Assembly: GCA_945906725.1 (NCBI GenBank)
Contig: CAMDRI010000008.1
Coordinates: 1 to 63,111 of the forward strand
DNA length: 63,111 nucleotides
Direction: 5' to 3'
Source: Candidatus Kuenenia stuttgartensis
GTDB lineage: Bacteria; Planctomycetota; Planctomycetia; Planctomycetales; Planctomycetaceae
Shown here piece after piece: positions 35,792-44,828 of the stretch; within the stretch, counting starts at the first letter, position 1; each line of letters begins with the position of its first letter. The position numbers were made by a program, and so were the translations under genes. The notes beneath the pieces are model-generated. The model was not told the DNA's origin. It did no database searches and saw only the letters and a program-made list of their open reading frames with translations.

Positions 35792-37117
35792 ATGACCGAA
35801 TTCTTTCCAAAGATTCGCCGCCGAGACTTTCTGGCATTGGCGACATCAAGCCTTGCGGTTGCCGCTCACAACGGATGGTCCGCCGATCCAGCTCCCAACG
35901 ATGTCATCGAGCAAGCTCGGTTGCTGGGCATGGAAGTGCTCAGGCCGAGTGCTCGCGATTTGGAGCATGGGTTAGCGTTGCACGCGAAGTCGGTCGTCTT
36001 CGACGTGTATGGCTTCTCGCCGAATGCGGCCGTCGATGGAGATCGGCTGGCTGATGCGGTGAAGGCCGGGGCGTCGGACATCGAGTTGCAAGACCTCGAA
36101 GAAGACATGCGGATGACGCGGTATGTCACCGACGCGGCCGAGCGGGCGGAGTACTTGCAGGCGTGGGAAGCCTCCGGTGTGACGTGCGTGTTTCAGAACG
36201 CTGGGGAAGAGGGATCGGGGCCGTTGCGTCTGTTGAAGCGGCTGGCGAGGTTCACCTACGCGACCGATCATCTGCGAGACGTTGTAGGTAAAGCGGCCAC
36301 GCCGGATGATATCGTGACGGCGAAGCAGCAAGGGCGGCGATGTCTGTACTTCACCGGCAACGGAATGCCGCTGACTGGAGACGCGGTGTCGGTGGCGGAC
36401 GAGTTGAGGTTCGTCCGCATGTTTTATGAGCTTGGCATTCGAATGATGCACGTCACCTACAACCGCCGGAACTTGTTGGGTGATGGCTGTGCGGAGACCG
36501 CGAATGGAGGTCTGAGTGATCTCGGCCGAGCGGCGGTGGCGGAGATGAATCGTGTCGGCGTGATTGTCGATGTCGCGCACAGCGGTTGGCGGACAAGTCT
36601 TGAGGCGGCTCAGGTCTCCAAGAAGCCGATGGTCGCGAGCCACACCACCTGCGCGGCGCTGCAACATCACATCCGCGCGAAGCCGGATGAGGTCATCCAG
36701 GCGATTGTTGATGGCGGCGGACTCATCGGCATTTGTGCGATCCCGCATTTTCTTGGCCGGACGGGCGATCTCGCGGCGCTGTTGGATCACGTCGATTACG
36801 TCGTGAAGAAATTCGGCATCGACCACGTCGGCATCGGGACCGACATCGGCTACCGCTCGCGAAACGATGCTGCCGAATTGAAAAAAATCTCGGCTCGCGC
36901 GAAGCGTCGCACACGCTACGAGGCTCTCTGGCCGGACGATGCATTTCTGCCAGGGGCCGAGGAAGCGAAGCGGTATCCGACGTTGAAGTCGCTGGCTTGG
37001 ACGAACTGGCCATTGTTTACTGTAGGCCTCGTGCAGCGCGGCTACTCGGACGAACAGATCGAAAAGATTCTCGGACTCAACATGTTGCGTGTCGCGCGGG
37101 CGAATCTGGCTCGTTGA
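35792..37117 (+). CDS. Tat-exported M19 dipeptidase-like protein with altered metal site
   Basis: 441 residues from ATG 35792. A Tat signal (KIRRRDFLALATSSLAVAA) leads to a membrane dipeptidase (peptidase M19) barrel. His263 in VDVAHSG and His284 in ASHTTC stand 21 residues apart, as do the second zinc ligands of renal dipeptidase; GIGTDIG supplies the active-site Asp region. The first-zinc HxD motif (normally DGHND) is not visible; FDVYGFSP at 70-77 stands where it should be. So either the site is remodelled or the substrate differs. It is followed 19 bases later by another Tat protein. Confidence 0.8.
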   Translation: MTEFFPKIRRRDFLALATSSLAVAAHNGWSADPAPNDVIEQARLLGMEVLRPSARDLEHGLALHAKSVVFDVYGFSPNAAVDGDRLADAVKAGASDIELQDLEEDMRMTRYVTDAAERAEYLQAWEASGVTCVFQNAGEEGSGPLRLLKRLARFTYATDHLRDVVGKAATPDDIVTAKQQGRRCLYFTGNGMPLTGDAVSVADELRFVRMFYELGIRMMHVTYNRRNLLGDGCAETANGGLSDLGRAAVAEMNRVGVIVDVAHSGWRTSLEAAQVSKKPMVASHTTCAALQHHIRAKPDEVIQAIVDGGGLIGICAIPHFLGRTGDLAALLDHVDYVVKKFGIDHVGIGTDIGYRSRNDAAELKKISARAKRRTRYEALWPDDAFLPGAEEAKRYPTLKSLAWTNWPLFTVGLVQRGYSDEQIEKILGLNMLRVARANLAR

Positions 37118-37136
37118 CCGCATGATCGGAGGAACG

Positions 37137-38477
37137 ATGCAAACGCGATGGGATCGCCGGCAGTTTTTGATCGGCTCTGCGGCGGCGTTGGGTTCGAACT
37201 GGTGGACTCCGCTGGCTGCCGAGCCGCCGCGCCGTCCGCGCGTCGCGGCGATCTTCACCGAATTTCGGTTCCGGTCGCACGCGTACGACTTCTTGGAGAA
37301 TTTCTTCAAGCCGTTCTTGTTCAACGGCAAATTGGTCGATCCGGGAGTCGAAGTCGTGTCGCTCTACGCCGATCAATTTCCGAAAGAGGACATGGCGCGA
37401 GACGTCTCGAAACGGTTCAACGTCCCGCTGTGTTCGACCATCGAAGACGCGCTGACGTTGGGAACTGGTGGACTGGCGGTCGATGCCGTGTTGTCGATCG
37501 TCGAGCATGGGCAGTATCCGACCAACAGTCGCGGCGTGGTGATGTATCCGCGCAAGGAATTCTTCGACCGCGAGGTCTGTGTGATGCAGCGGTCGAACCG
37601 GTTCGTGCCGATTTTCAACGACAAGCATCTCTCGTATCGCTGGGACTACGCGAAGCAGATGTACGACGTCTCTCGGTCATACGGCATCCCGTTGATGGCA
37701 GGGAGTTCGGTGCCACTGGCGTCGCGACAGCCAAGCCTCACGCTGCCCGCGAGTGCCGAGATCGAGGAAGCAGTCGCAATTCACGGCGGGGGGATTGAGG
37801 GCTACGACTTTCATGGACTCGAACTGCTGCAATCGTTTGTCGAATCTCGGCGCGGTGGCGAGACTGGCATCTCGTCGGTCGAATTATTGGAAGGGGATGC
37901 CTTGATGCAGGCGGCGAAGAACGGTCGCTGGTCGCGAGACCTCGCCGATGCGGCAATGCAGGCCGAGCGAACGCTGAACGAACCCATGCGCGGCTTGGGC
38001 AAGAACCTCGGCAAAGGGGACATCCCGACCGAGCCGTCTCACGGGTTGTTGCTGACGTATCGCGACGGATTGCGAGGGACGGTGCTGAAGTACGGGACTA
38101 GTTCGAACCGCTGGAACTTTGCTTGCCGGGTGAAAGGCGAGCCGCAGATTCAGGCGACGGCGATGTTCAACGGGCCGTGGGGGAATCGGAATCTTTTCAA
38201 AGCACTCTCGCATTCGGTGCAGCATTTCTTTCGGACCGGCCGCCCGCCATATCCGGTCGAGCGGACGTTGCTCGTCAGCGGGGTGCTCGATGCGGCGATG
38301 TGGTCGCACGAGCTCAAGGGATGCCGGATCGACACGCCGAACTTGGAATGGTGTTACTCACCGACCGATTTTTTGGAGTTCCGCGAGACCGGAGCCAGTT
38401 GGCAGGTGTTGACTCGTGACACTCTCGAAGAGAAGGGCTTCGAGCCGGGGGACGAGAACCTCGTGAAGTCCCGCTGA
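37137..38477 (+). CDS. Tat-exported protein of unknown function
   Basis: 446 residues from ATG 37137, preceded by GGAGGAACG. The Tat signal is clear: RWDRRQFLIGSAAALGSNWW. The mature protein begins RVAAIFTEFRFRSHAYDFLE and includes VEVVSLYADQFPKEDMARDV, DAVLSIVEHGQYPTNSRGVV and GNRNLFKALSHSVQHFFRTG. The first part looks like a Rossmann-type alternation, and the family is one I associate only with planctomycetes and related bacteria; no catalytic motif is recognised. The gene is probably co-transcribed with the M19-like gene 19 bases upstream, which suggests a shared extracytoplasmic substrate. Confidence 0.65.
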   Translation: MQTRWDRRQFLIGSAAALGSNWWTPLAAEPPRRPRVAAIFTEFRFRSHAYDFLENFFKPFLFNGKLVDPGVEVVSLYADQFPKEDMARDVSKRFNVPLCSTIEDALTLGTGGLAVDAVLSIVEHGQYPTNSRGVVMYPRKEFFDREVCVMQRSNRFVPIFNDKHLSYRWDYAKQMYDVSRSYGIPLMAGSSVPLASRQPSLTLPASAEIEEAVAIHGGGIEGYDFHGLELLQSFVESRRGGETGISSVELLEGDALMQAAKNGRWSRDLADAAMQAERTLNEPMRGLGKNLGKGDIPTEPSHGLLLTYRDGLRGTVLKYGTSSNRWNFACRVKGEPQIQATAMFNGPWGNRNLFKALSHSVQHFFRTGRPPYPVERTLLVSGVLDAAMWSHELKGCRIDTPNLEWCYSPTDFLEFRETGASWQVLTRDTLEEKGFEPGDENLVKSR

Positions 38478-38575
38478 CGATGCTGGCGAGTGTTCGCGAC
38501 CGCTGCTATACCCCGCCTTCCAAATTCGACGGCCCGCGTGGGCCGTTTCCCGACCGTTGTGGTGCGGATTGAACG

Positions 38576-39799
38576 ATGCCATTTCCTCCTGTTGACGAAC
38601 AACTCGCAATCATTCGCCGCGGTGTCGAGAAGATCGTTCCAGAGAACGAACTCGCTGCGAAGCTGACCAATAGCCGCGACAAGAACACGCCGCTGCGCGT
38701 GAAATACGGCATTGATCCGACCGGCATCGACGTGCATCTGGGGCACACAGTCCCGCTGCGAAAGATTCGGCAGTTTCAGGAACTCGGCCATCAAGCGGTC
38801 ATCATCATCGGCAACTACACAGCGTTGGTCGGCGATCCGAGCGGACGCGATCACGCACGAGCCAAACGGCTGACGGCGGACGAGGTCGAGGCCAATGCCG
38901 TCGATTACTTGGCACAAGTCGGCAAAGTGATCGACCTCTCGAAGGCCGAAGTCCATCGCAACGGCGACTGGTTCAGTGCGATGTCGTTCGCAGGCATCTT
39001 ACAGTTGTGCGGCAAGGTCACGATCGCACAGTTGCTGACCCGGGATGACTTCGCCAAGAGGATGGCCGCCGAGACTCCAATCTTTTTGCACGAGTGCCTG
39101 TACCCGATCATGCAGGCATGGGATTCGGTCGTCATCAAGTCGGACATCGAACTCGGTGGGACCGAGCAGCTTTACAGCTTCATGCTTGCTCGCGACCTGC
39201 AAGCGGATCAAAAGCTGTCGCAGCAGATCGGCGTGATGTCGCCAATCCTCGTCGGCCTCGACGGCGTGCGGCGCATGGGAAAGAGCATCGGCAACTACAT
39301 CGGCATTTCCGAGTCGCCGTTCGACATGATGAAGAAGTTCATGCAGGTGCCGGACGCGGTCATGCGGATGTACTTCGAGTTGCTGACCGATATCCCGTTG
39401 GCCGAGATCGACGCGCTCATGGCCGGACATCCGAAGACCGCGAAAACGACGCTGGCTCGCGCGGTCATCGGGCAATATCACTCGGCCACCGCAGCCGATG
39501 CCGCTGCGAATCGCTGGCAGCAGGAAGTTGGCGAGGGGGCGCTGCCGACGGACATTCCGACGGTGATACTGTCGCGAGCCAAGCTGACGGATGGCAAAGC
39601 GCAAGCCGCGCGGCTGCTGGTCGACACCGGCCTCGTGACAACAACCAGCGATGCCCGGCGAGCGATCTCGCAGGGCGGAGCGTATTTCGGCGAAAGCAAA
39701 GCACGCATCGAAACTCACGATCAGCTCATCGTGGTTGAACCTGGATTACTGCTGTTCGTCGGCAAGAAGAAATTCTGCCGGCTCGAAGTCATTGACTAA
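38576..39799 (+). CDS. tyrS: Tyrosyl-tRNA synthetase
   Basis: 407 residues, the bacterial class I TyrRS of the larger, eukaryote-distinct subgroup. The HIGH motif is HLGH at 54-57 and the KMSKS motif is RMGKS at 233-237. Tyrosine-site sequences are present (KYGIDPTGIDVHLGH, NYTALVGDPSGR). A C-terminal S4 RNA-binding domain runs from about 340 (AKLTDGKAQAARLLVDTGLV, ISQGGAYFGESK). It charges tRNA-Tyr in the cytoplasm. The stop codon TAA is formed by the first three bases of a palindromic repeat (39797-39886), so the repeat appears to have landed exactly at the gene's end. Confidence 0.96.
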   Translation: MPFPPVDEQLAIIRRGVEKIVPENELAAKLTNSRDKNTPLRVKYGIDPTGIDVHLGHTVPLRKIRQFQELGHQAVIIIGNYTALVGDPSGRDHARAKRLTADEVEANAVDYLAQVGKVIDLSKAEVHRNGDWFSAMSFAGILQLCGKVTIAQLLTRDDFAKRMAAETPIFLHECLYPIMQAWDSVVIKSDIELGGTEQLYSFMLARDLQADQKLSQQIGVMSPILVGLDGVRRMGKSIGNYIGISESPFDMMKKFMQVPDAVMRMYFELLTDIPLAEIDALMAGHPKTAKTTLARAVIGQYHSATAADAAANRWQQEVGEGALPTDIPTVILSRAKLTDGKAQAARLLVDTGLVTTTSDARRAISQGGAYFGESKARIETHDQLIVVEPGLLLFVGKKKFCRLEVID

Positions 39800-39886
39800 C
39801 CCGAAGCGTCAGCGAGGGCGAACGCTTCACAACGCGATGAATTGGAAATCATTTGAAGCGTCCGCCCTCGCTGACGCTTCGGGTTG
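39797..39886. repeat. Palindromic 'NPKRQRGR' repeat, copy 2
   Basis: Inverted arms at 39797-39826 and 39856-39886 match with few mismatches (left arm TAACCCGAAGCGTCAGCGAG...). The left arm is the same 28-base sequence as copy 1 at 20420-20447. Its first three bases are the tyrS stop. The right arm ends 21 bases before the Gfo/Idh/MocA start, leaving its ribosome-binding site untouched. Confidence 0.9.
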
Positions 39887-39907
39887 GTAGAACTTGAAGG
39901 ACAACTC

Positions 39908-40996
39908 ATGGCTCAGAAATTCGGATTCGGCATAGTCGGCTGCGGGATGATCGCCAACTTTCATGCGCTGGCGATTGAGCACATCAAGGGGGCGAAGATC
40001 GTTGCGTGTTTCGACAACTTCGGAGCAGCCGCAGAGAAATTCGCGGCGGCGAACAAGTGCCAGAAGTACGACAAGCTGGAGGACATGCTCAAAGACCCGG
40101 CGGTCGATGTCGTGACGATCTGCACGCCCAGCGGCGCTCACGGCGATCCGGCAGTGAAGGCATGCAACGCTGGCAAGCATGTCGTGGTCGAGAAGCCGCT
40201 GGAGATCACTCTCGCCAAGTGCGACGCGATCATCAATGCGGCGGCGAAGAACAAAGTTCGAATCTGTTCGATCATGCCGTCTCGGTTCAGTCCGGCGAAC
40301 ATCGCGCTCAAGGAGGCGATTGATTCCGGCCGGTTCGGCAAACTGACGCTCGGCGACACGTACGTGAAGTGGTGGCGGACGCAGCAGTATTACGACCAGG
40401 GTGGCTGGCGCGGGACGTGGGCGCTCGACGGCGGCGGAGCGTTCATGAATCAGGCGATTCACAACGTCGACTTACTGTACTGGTTCATGGGCGAAGTCAC
40501 CGAGGTCGCCGGTGTCACTGGCCTGCTGGCTCACGAGCGGATCGAAGTCGAGGACGTCGCTGCCGCCTGCGTGAAGTTCAAGAACGGAGCGCTCGGCGTA
40601 CTCGAAGCGACGACGGCTGCGTTTCCGGGATTGCTCAAGCGGACGGAAATCCACGGCTCGGCCGGCTCGGTAATCGTCGAGCAAGACAACATCAAGATTT
40701 GGGAATTCGAGAAGAAGTTGGCGAAGGACGTTAAACTGCTTGAAAAGCTCAGCGGCAACGCCGGGACCGGCGGAGCGTCGGACCCGAAAGCGATCAGCTA
40801 CACCGGCCACATGCTGCAACTTAAGGATTTTCTGCGAGCGATCGAGACCGGCGGCCAGCCGCTCGTGGATGGCATCGAAGGCCGCAAGTCGGTTGAGATC
40901 ATTCTGGCGATCTACCAAGCCGCCTGGACCGGGAAGACGGTGAAGTTGCCGCTGGCGAAGGATCCGAAGCGTCCCGCATCCACTGGGAAAAAATAG
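39908..40996 (+). CDS. Gfo/Idh/MocA-family oxidoreductase
   Basis: 362 residues from ATG 39908 (AAGGA upstream; an earlier GTG lies at the edge of the repeat). The N-terminal Rossmann domain shows GIVGCGMIANFHALAIEH for NAD(P) binding, and the family's catalytic-side motif EKPLEI follows ~95 residues in (HVVVEKPLEITLAKCD). The substrate-side domain has GGGAFMNQAIHNVDLLYWFM, with His in the HNVDLL motif positioned for catalysis. Such enzymes oxidise or reduce sugars or related alcohols; the substrate is not predictable. No sugar gene adjoins it, so it is likely monocistronic. Confidence 0.92.
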   Translation: MAQKFGFGIVGCGMIANFHALAIEHIKGAKIVACFDNFGAAAEKFAAANKCQKYDKLEDMLKDPAVDVVTICTPSGAHGDPAVKACNAGKHVVVEKPLEITLAKCDAIINAAAKNKVRICSIMPSRFSPANIALKEAIDSGRFGKLTLGDTYVKWWRTQQYYDQGGWRGTWALDGGGAFMNQAIHNVDLLYWFMGEVTEVAGVTGLLAHERIEVEDVAAACVKFKNGALGVLEATTAAFPGLLKRTEIHGSAGSVIVEQDNIKIWEFEKKLAKDVKLLEKLSGNAGTGGASDPKAISYTGHMLQLKDFLRAIETGGQPLVDGIEGRKSVEIILAIYQAAWTGKTVKLPLAKDPKRPASTGKK

Positions 40997-41535
40997 TGGT
41001 CGCGGCCGCGAGCGTGCCAGAGCGCTTCGTGAAATGAACAGGTTTCGGTTGCGAGTGGGTTGTCGATCCCGTCAGGGACTTCCGTTGTGAATGTCTTTGA
41101 ACACGTGGCATGCAAAACAACGACCGCAGGACTCATCGTAGGCCGACGATCATTGTTCGACACGACATGGCCAGCCTCGGACTTCATTCGAGCAATGATC
41201 GGCTCAGCGATTGACTGAACGAAATTTGGATTCTGCGCGAGACCATTCCATTTGGCACGTCGCTGCAGTCGGTTGGTTGTGACGAATCAGCAACCGGCCC
41301 GCACAGGATTCGCGCCAACCGGATGGACTCGCACATCCGCGCCAACCGCACAATTCGGAGAAGCCTCGCCAGATTTTGCAGTTCACCGCTGTTGCAGACT
41401 CGGAGGCTGGCTCCTACGACGTTTTAATGGCCTCGCCAGGGCCGGCCTCTGTTTTCGACAAGTTCATTCGGCGTGAATTGGGACGCCATTGTCTTCACTA
41501 ATTCTTGCTCTCGAACCGCTTCAAGGGACCGCACC
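40997..41535. other. Gene-free stretch between the oxidoreductase and the PAS protein
   Basis: About 540 bases. Short frames exist in every direction but none looks conserved. GGAGGCTGGCTCCTACG at about 41402-41418 resembles another short dispersed planctomycete palindrome. The promoter of the PAS gene is expected at its right end. Confidence 0.45.
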
Positions 41536-41991
41536 ATGATTGCTCCCAGCAGCTATCATACACAGGCCGAATTGGAACAGACGATTGCCGAGTTGGAAGC
41601 GCTCGATGATTGGAACTCGCAGGTCATGGCCGAAACGGAAATCGGCGTCTTCGATTGGCCGCTGCGATCGCACGAGCTTTATCTCTCGCCGATCTTCAAA
41701 CGGATGCTCGGTTATCACGACCACGAATTGCCGGACTCGTTGCAGGCCTGGCTCAGCCACATTCACGAGGACGACTATGACCGAGTCACCTCGGCGCTCG
41801 AACAGGCCATCCGTAACGGTGCTCGCAAATTCCAAACGGTGCATCGAGTCAAGCACCGCGACGGGACAACGCCAGTGTTCCTGATCAAGGCCTCCATCGT
41901 TCGCAACTCTCAGGGCACCCCAACACGCATGCTAGGCGCGGTCATTGACTTGACTGCCGTGACGGAAGAGTTGCCGGTCGTCAGTGCTTAG
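41536..41991 (+). CDS. Single-domain PAS/PAC protein
   Basis: 151 residues from ATG 41536 (AAGGGA nine bases upstream; an in-frame ATG at 41473 is less likely). A short helix (TQAELEQTIAELEALDDWNS) precedes a PAS fold of the PAS_3/PAC type (YLSPIFKRMLGYHDHELPD, WLSHIHEDDYDRVTSALEQA, KHRDGTTPVFLIKASIVRNS). It has no output domain such as a kinase or GGDEF, so it would act through a partner or as a sensor fragment. There are no signalling genes beside it. Confidence 0.8.
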   Translation: MIAPSSYHTQAELEQTIAELEALDDWNSQVMAETEIGVFDWPLRSHELYLSPIFKRMLGYHDHELPDSLQAWLSHIHEDDYDRVTSALEQAIRNGARKFQTVHRVKHRDGTTPVFLIKASIVRNSQGTPTRMLGAVIDLTAVTEELPVVSA

Positions 41992-42200
41992 CCGCCGATT
42001 GCGGTCGTCAATGTCGAGCTAAATTGCTTCTTGAGTGCGCTGTTGCGGAAAATGCCGTCCTCGCTGCACGGCCTCTCGTCAGCCTTCGGAAGTGCAGGTA
42101 CACTGTCGCGACTCGTTTCGGCTCATGCTGAGCCGACTTGGCAAACACCGCCGGAGAACCGTCAGAATCGTTTTGTTTTCGTCGCCAGAAGGATCCGATC

Positions 42201-44033
42201 GTGCCCGCTATTGAACCCCATGCCGTCGCCAAATCCAAGTCCACCGCCAAGCCGATGACCGGAGCTGACATTCTGGTTGAGGCACTGGTCCGCAATGGTG
42301 GCGATACGATCTTCGCGTATCCCGGTGGAGCCTCCATGCCGTTGCACCAAGCGTTACTGCGGCGGAAGGACGGGATTCGGACGATTCTGCCGCGGCACGA
42401 ACAAGGTGGCGGATTCGCCGCGCAAGGAGTGTCTCGTACGACGAATAAAGTCGGACTCTGCATGGCGACCAGCGGACCGGGCGCGACAAACCTGGTGACC
42501 GCGATCGCCGACGCCAAAATGGATTCTGTGCCAATGGTCGCGATCACCGGGCAGGTGCCGCAGAAGGTGATCGGCACAGACGCCTTCCAGGAAACGCCGA
42601 TCGTCGAGATCTGCCGCGCGATCACGAAGCACTACTACATGATTATGGCTCGCGACTGGCGCGAAGCCGACGACGTTCAACAAGCCTTGCGCGATATTCC
42701 GCGAATCGTCAAAGAGGCGTTCTTCATTGCCAAGACCGGTCGGCCGGGTCCGGTGCTGATCGACTTCCCCAAGAACATTCAGACGGCGGCGCTCGAAGGT
42801 GACATCGACTGGGATCCGCCGATGAAGCTGCCGAGCTACCATCCCGAACGCAAGCAGGCCGCACCAGAACAGATCAAGCAAGTGATCGCGGCGATCAAGC
42901 ACTCGCGGCGGCCGGTCCTGTACGTCGGCGGTGGAGTCATCAACTCCGACGCGGCTGACGAACTGACGAAGTTCGCGAAGAAGACTCGCATTCCTGTCGC
43001 GATGACCGTGATGGGACTCGGTGCGTTTCCCGGTGAAGATCCGCAGTCGTTGCACATGTTGGGAATGCACGGCACGGTCTATGCCAACTACGCGGTTGAC
43101 GAAGCCGACTTGCTGCTGGCGTTTGGCGTCCGATTCGACGACCGCGTCACCGGCAAGCTGGAAGAATTCGCCAAGCACGGCAAGATCGTGCATGTGGATA
43201 TTGACGGCTCAGAGATCCACAAGAATAAGGAAGCTCACATTCCGATCGTGGCCAATGTCAAAGACGTGTTGGTCTCCCTGAACGCGACTATCGCCAATGC
43301 CGATCTGCCGCAGATCGACGAGTGGGTCAAGCAATGCGCCGACTGGAAGGCGAAGTTTCCGCTGACCTACAAAGAGCAATCGCCGCACTTGATCAATCAG
43401 CAGTACGCGATCGAAGAATTGTGGCGTCAGACCAAGGATCGCGACACCTACATCACCGTGGGTGTCGGCCAGCATCAGATGTGGGCGGCACAGTACTACA
43501 AATTCAATCGTCCGAAGCACTGGTTGAGCAGCAGCGGTCTGGGCACGATGGGCTTTGGTCTGCCCGCCGCGATGGGCGTGCAAGTCGCTCACCCGGACAG
43601 CCTCGTCATCGACATTGACGGCGACGGCTCGTTTCTGATGAACGTTCAAGAGTTGGCGACACTGCACTGTGAGAGTCTGCCCGTGAAAGTTCTGCTGCTC
43701 AACAATCAGCACCTCGGCATGGTGGTGCAGTGGGAAGACCGCTTCATGGACGGCAGCCGAGCACACACCTACCTCGGCCCGATCGATCGCCCGGAGGCTT
43801 TGGGTCAAGGGGACGGCACGATCGGCGAGACGTATCCGAATTTCACGCTGCTCGCGCAAGGTTTCGGTGTGAAGGCCAGCCAGGTACGTGACAAGTCCAA
43901 GCTGCCGGCCGCGATCGCTGAAATGCTCGCTCATCCCGGCCCGTATTTGCTCGACATCATCTGCCCGTATCAAGAGCATGTGCTGCCGATGATCCCCGGC
44001 GGCGGAACGGTGCGAGACATCATCGTCGAGTAG
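42201..44033 (+). CDS. ilvB: Acetolactate synthase large subunit-like ThDP enzyme
   Basis: 610 residues from GTG 42201, chosen for GAAGGA seven bases upstream; a longer frame to 42138 lacks a better site. The three ThDP-enzyme domains are complete: Pyr domain with the catalytic Glu67 ([12 protein letters not shown]) and [17 protein letters not shown]; the central domain ([11 protein letters not shown], and [12 protein letters not shown]); and the PP domain with [14 protein letters not shown] and [18 protein letters not shown]. The last motif strongly favours acetohydroxyacid synthase, the first common step of branched-chain amino acid synthesis. The regulatory subunit gene (ilvH/ilvN) and ilvC are not adjacent. 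Confidence 0.93.
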   Translation: MPAIEPHAVAKSKSTAKPMTGADILVEALVRNGGDTIFAYPGGASMPLHQALLRRKDGIRTILPRHEQGGGFAAQGVSRTTNKVGLCMATSGPGATNLVTAIADAKMDSVPMVAITGQVPQKVIGTDAFQETPIVEICRAITKHYYMIMARDWREADDVQQALRDIPRIVKEAFFIAKTGRPGPVLIDFPKNIQTAALEGDIDWDPPMKLPSYHPERKQAAPEQIKQVIAAIKHSRRPVLYVGGGVINSDAADELTKFAKKTRIPVAMTVMGLGAFPGEDPQSLHMLGMHGTVYANYAVDEADLLLAFGVRFDDRVTGKLEEFAKHGKIVHVDIDGSEIHKNKEAHIPIVANVKDVLVSLNATIANADLPQIDEWVKQCADWKAKFPLTYKEQSPHLINQQYAIEELWRQTKDRDTYITVGVGQHQMWAAQYYKFNRPKHWLSSSGLGTMGFGLPAAMGVQVAHPDSLVIDIDGDGSFLMNVQELATLHCESLPVKVLLLNNQHLGMVVQWEDRFMDGSRAHTYLGPIDRPEALGQGDGTIGETYPNFTLLAQGFGVKASQVRDKSKLPAAIAEMLAHPGPYLLDIICPYQEHVLPMIPGGGTVRDIIVE

Positions 44034-44077
44034 CACGGCGAACTCACAGTACCCTCAGTCGCGAAGCGGGAAGAATC

Positions 44078-44133
44078 GGTCGTTGATCATTGGTCATTTT
44101 CCGGACGGAAAGGATAACCAATAATCAACGACC
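44078..44133. repeat. AT-rich palindrome after ilvB
   Basis: Arms at 44078-44102 (GGTCGTTGATCATTGGTCAT...) and 44107-44133 (its near complement, ...AACCAATAATCAACGACC) around a short GGAC centre. It lies 44 bases after the ilvB stop, with no T-run, and differs in base composition from the other repeats. Confidence 0.75.
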
Positions 44134-44169
44134 AATCTTGTCCTGCCGCTGGAACCGAATGTGCCGTCG

Positions 44170-44204
44170 AAAAAAAGAAGGCCACCCGCAAGCGGGTGGC
44201 CTTC
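44170..44204 (-). terminator. Rho-independent terminator of the CxxCH gene
   Basis: On the minus strand the stem GAAGGCCACCCGC pairs with GCGGGTGGCCTTC and is followed by TTTTTTT. It lies 30 bases after the stop of the small cytochrome-like gene. On the plus strand the same stem lies 140 bases beyond ilvB but lacks a T-run, so it mainly serves the minus strand. Confidence 0.88.
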
Positions 44205-44233
44205 CGAATTTTGCCGTATCGTTTCGCAAGAAA

Positions 44234-44593
44234 CTACTTGCTGGCCGGCAGCTTGCCGTCCTTCAGCAGGTCGCCGAAGGTCTTGTCTTTGACCGCGCTC
44301 TTCTCTTTTGAGGTTTTCTCGAGCGCTTCTTTAATCTTGGCTTCGTCCTTTTCATTCTTGGTGATGTTCTTGGCCAGAGCCTCGCCGTAGTTGTTGCGTT
44401 TCTTCTTGTCGTCCCCTTCGTGGCAGACGGCACAAGTCAGCTTGCCGTCTTTGCCTTCTTTCTTGACGACATCCGGGTACTGCTTTTCGAACGCACCCTT
44501 GTAGGGCGGACGAGCTTCGACTCGCGTGCTGAAGCCAATCGCCAGACCAGCGACGCAGCCGGCCACCATCATTCCTCGCATCAAGCCCTTCAT
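44234..44593 (-). CDS. Small secreted protein with one CxxCH haem motif
   Basis: 119 residues with a signal peptide (about 1-28, ending STRVEA). The mature part contains CAVCH at about 54-58, a c-type haem motif, in KDGKLTCAVCHEGDDKKKRN. It is rich in Lys and Glu (EALEKTSKEKSAVKDKTFGD). A distal Met for the haem is not obvious. It probably is a periplasmic electron carrier or sensor; the family appears planctomycete-linked. GGAGG precedes the ATG, and a strong terminator follows. It stands alone between ilvB (convergent) and a PIG-L gene. Confidence 0.78.
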   Translation of the reverse strand: MKGLMRGMMVAGCVAGLAIGFSTRVEARPPYKGAFEKQYPDVVKKEGKDGKLTCAVCHEGDDKKKRNNYGEALAKNITKNEKDEAKIKEALEKTSKEKSAVKDKTFGDLLKDGKLPASK

Positions 44594-44828
44594 TGAGAAA
44601 CCTCCGCTAAGTTTGAGTTATTCCCGACGATGCGAGCAAACTGGATCGGAAGCCCACCGAGCAGTGGGACGCTCCAGCGTCGCGGTTCACGGTTTCGCGC
44701 CCTCTCAGACGATCTTCCGCCGGGAAACGATGGGGCGGATTAAACCCTCACCCATCAGCAAAGTCAATTTGGTGGGCGGAGCATCCTCTCCATCGCCGAA
44801 TTCATCGGCTGACGAGTGTGGATTGCAC

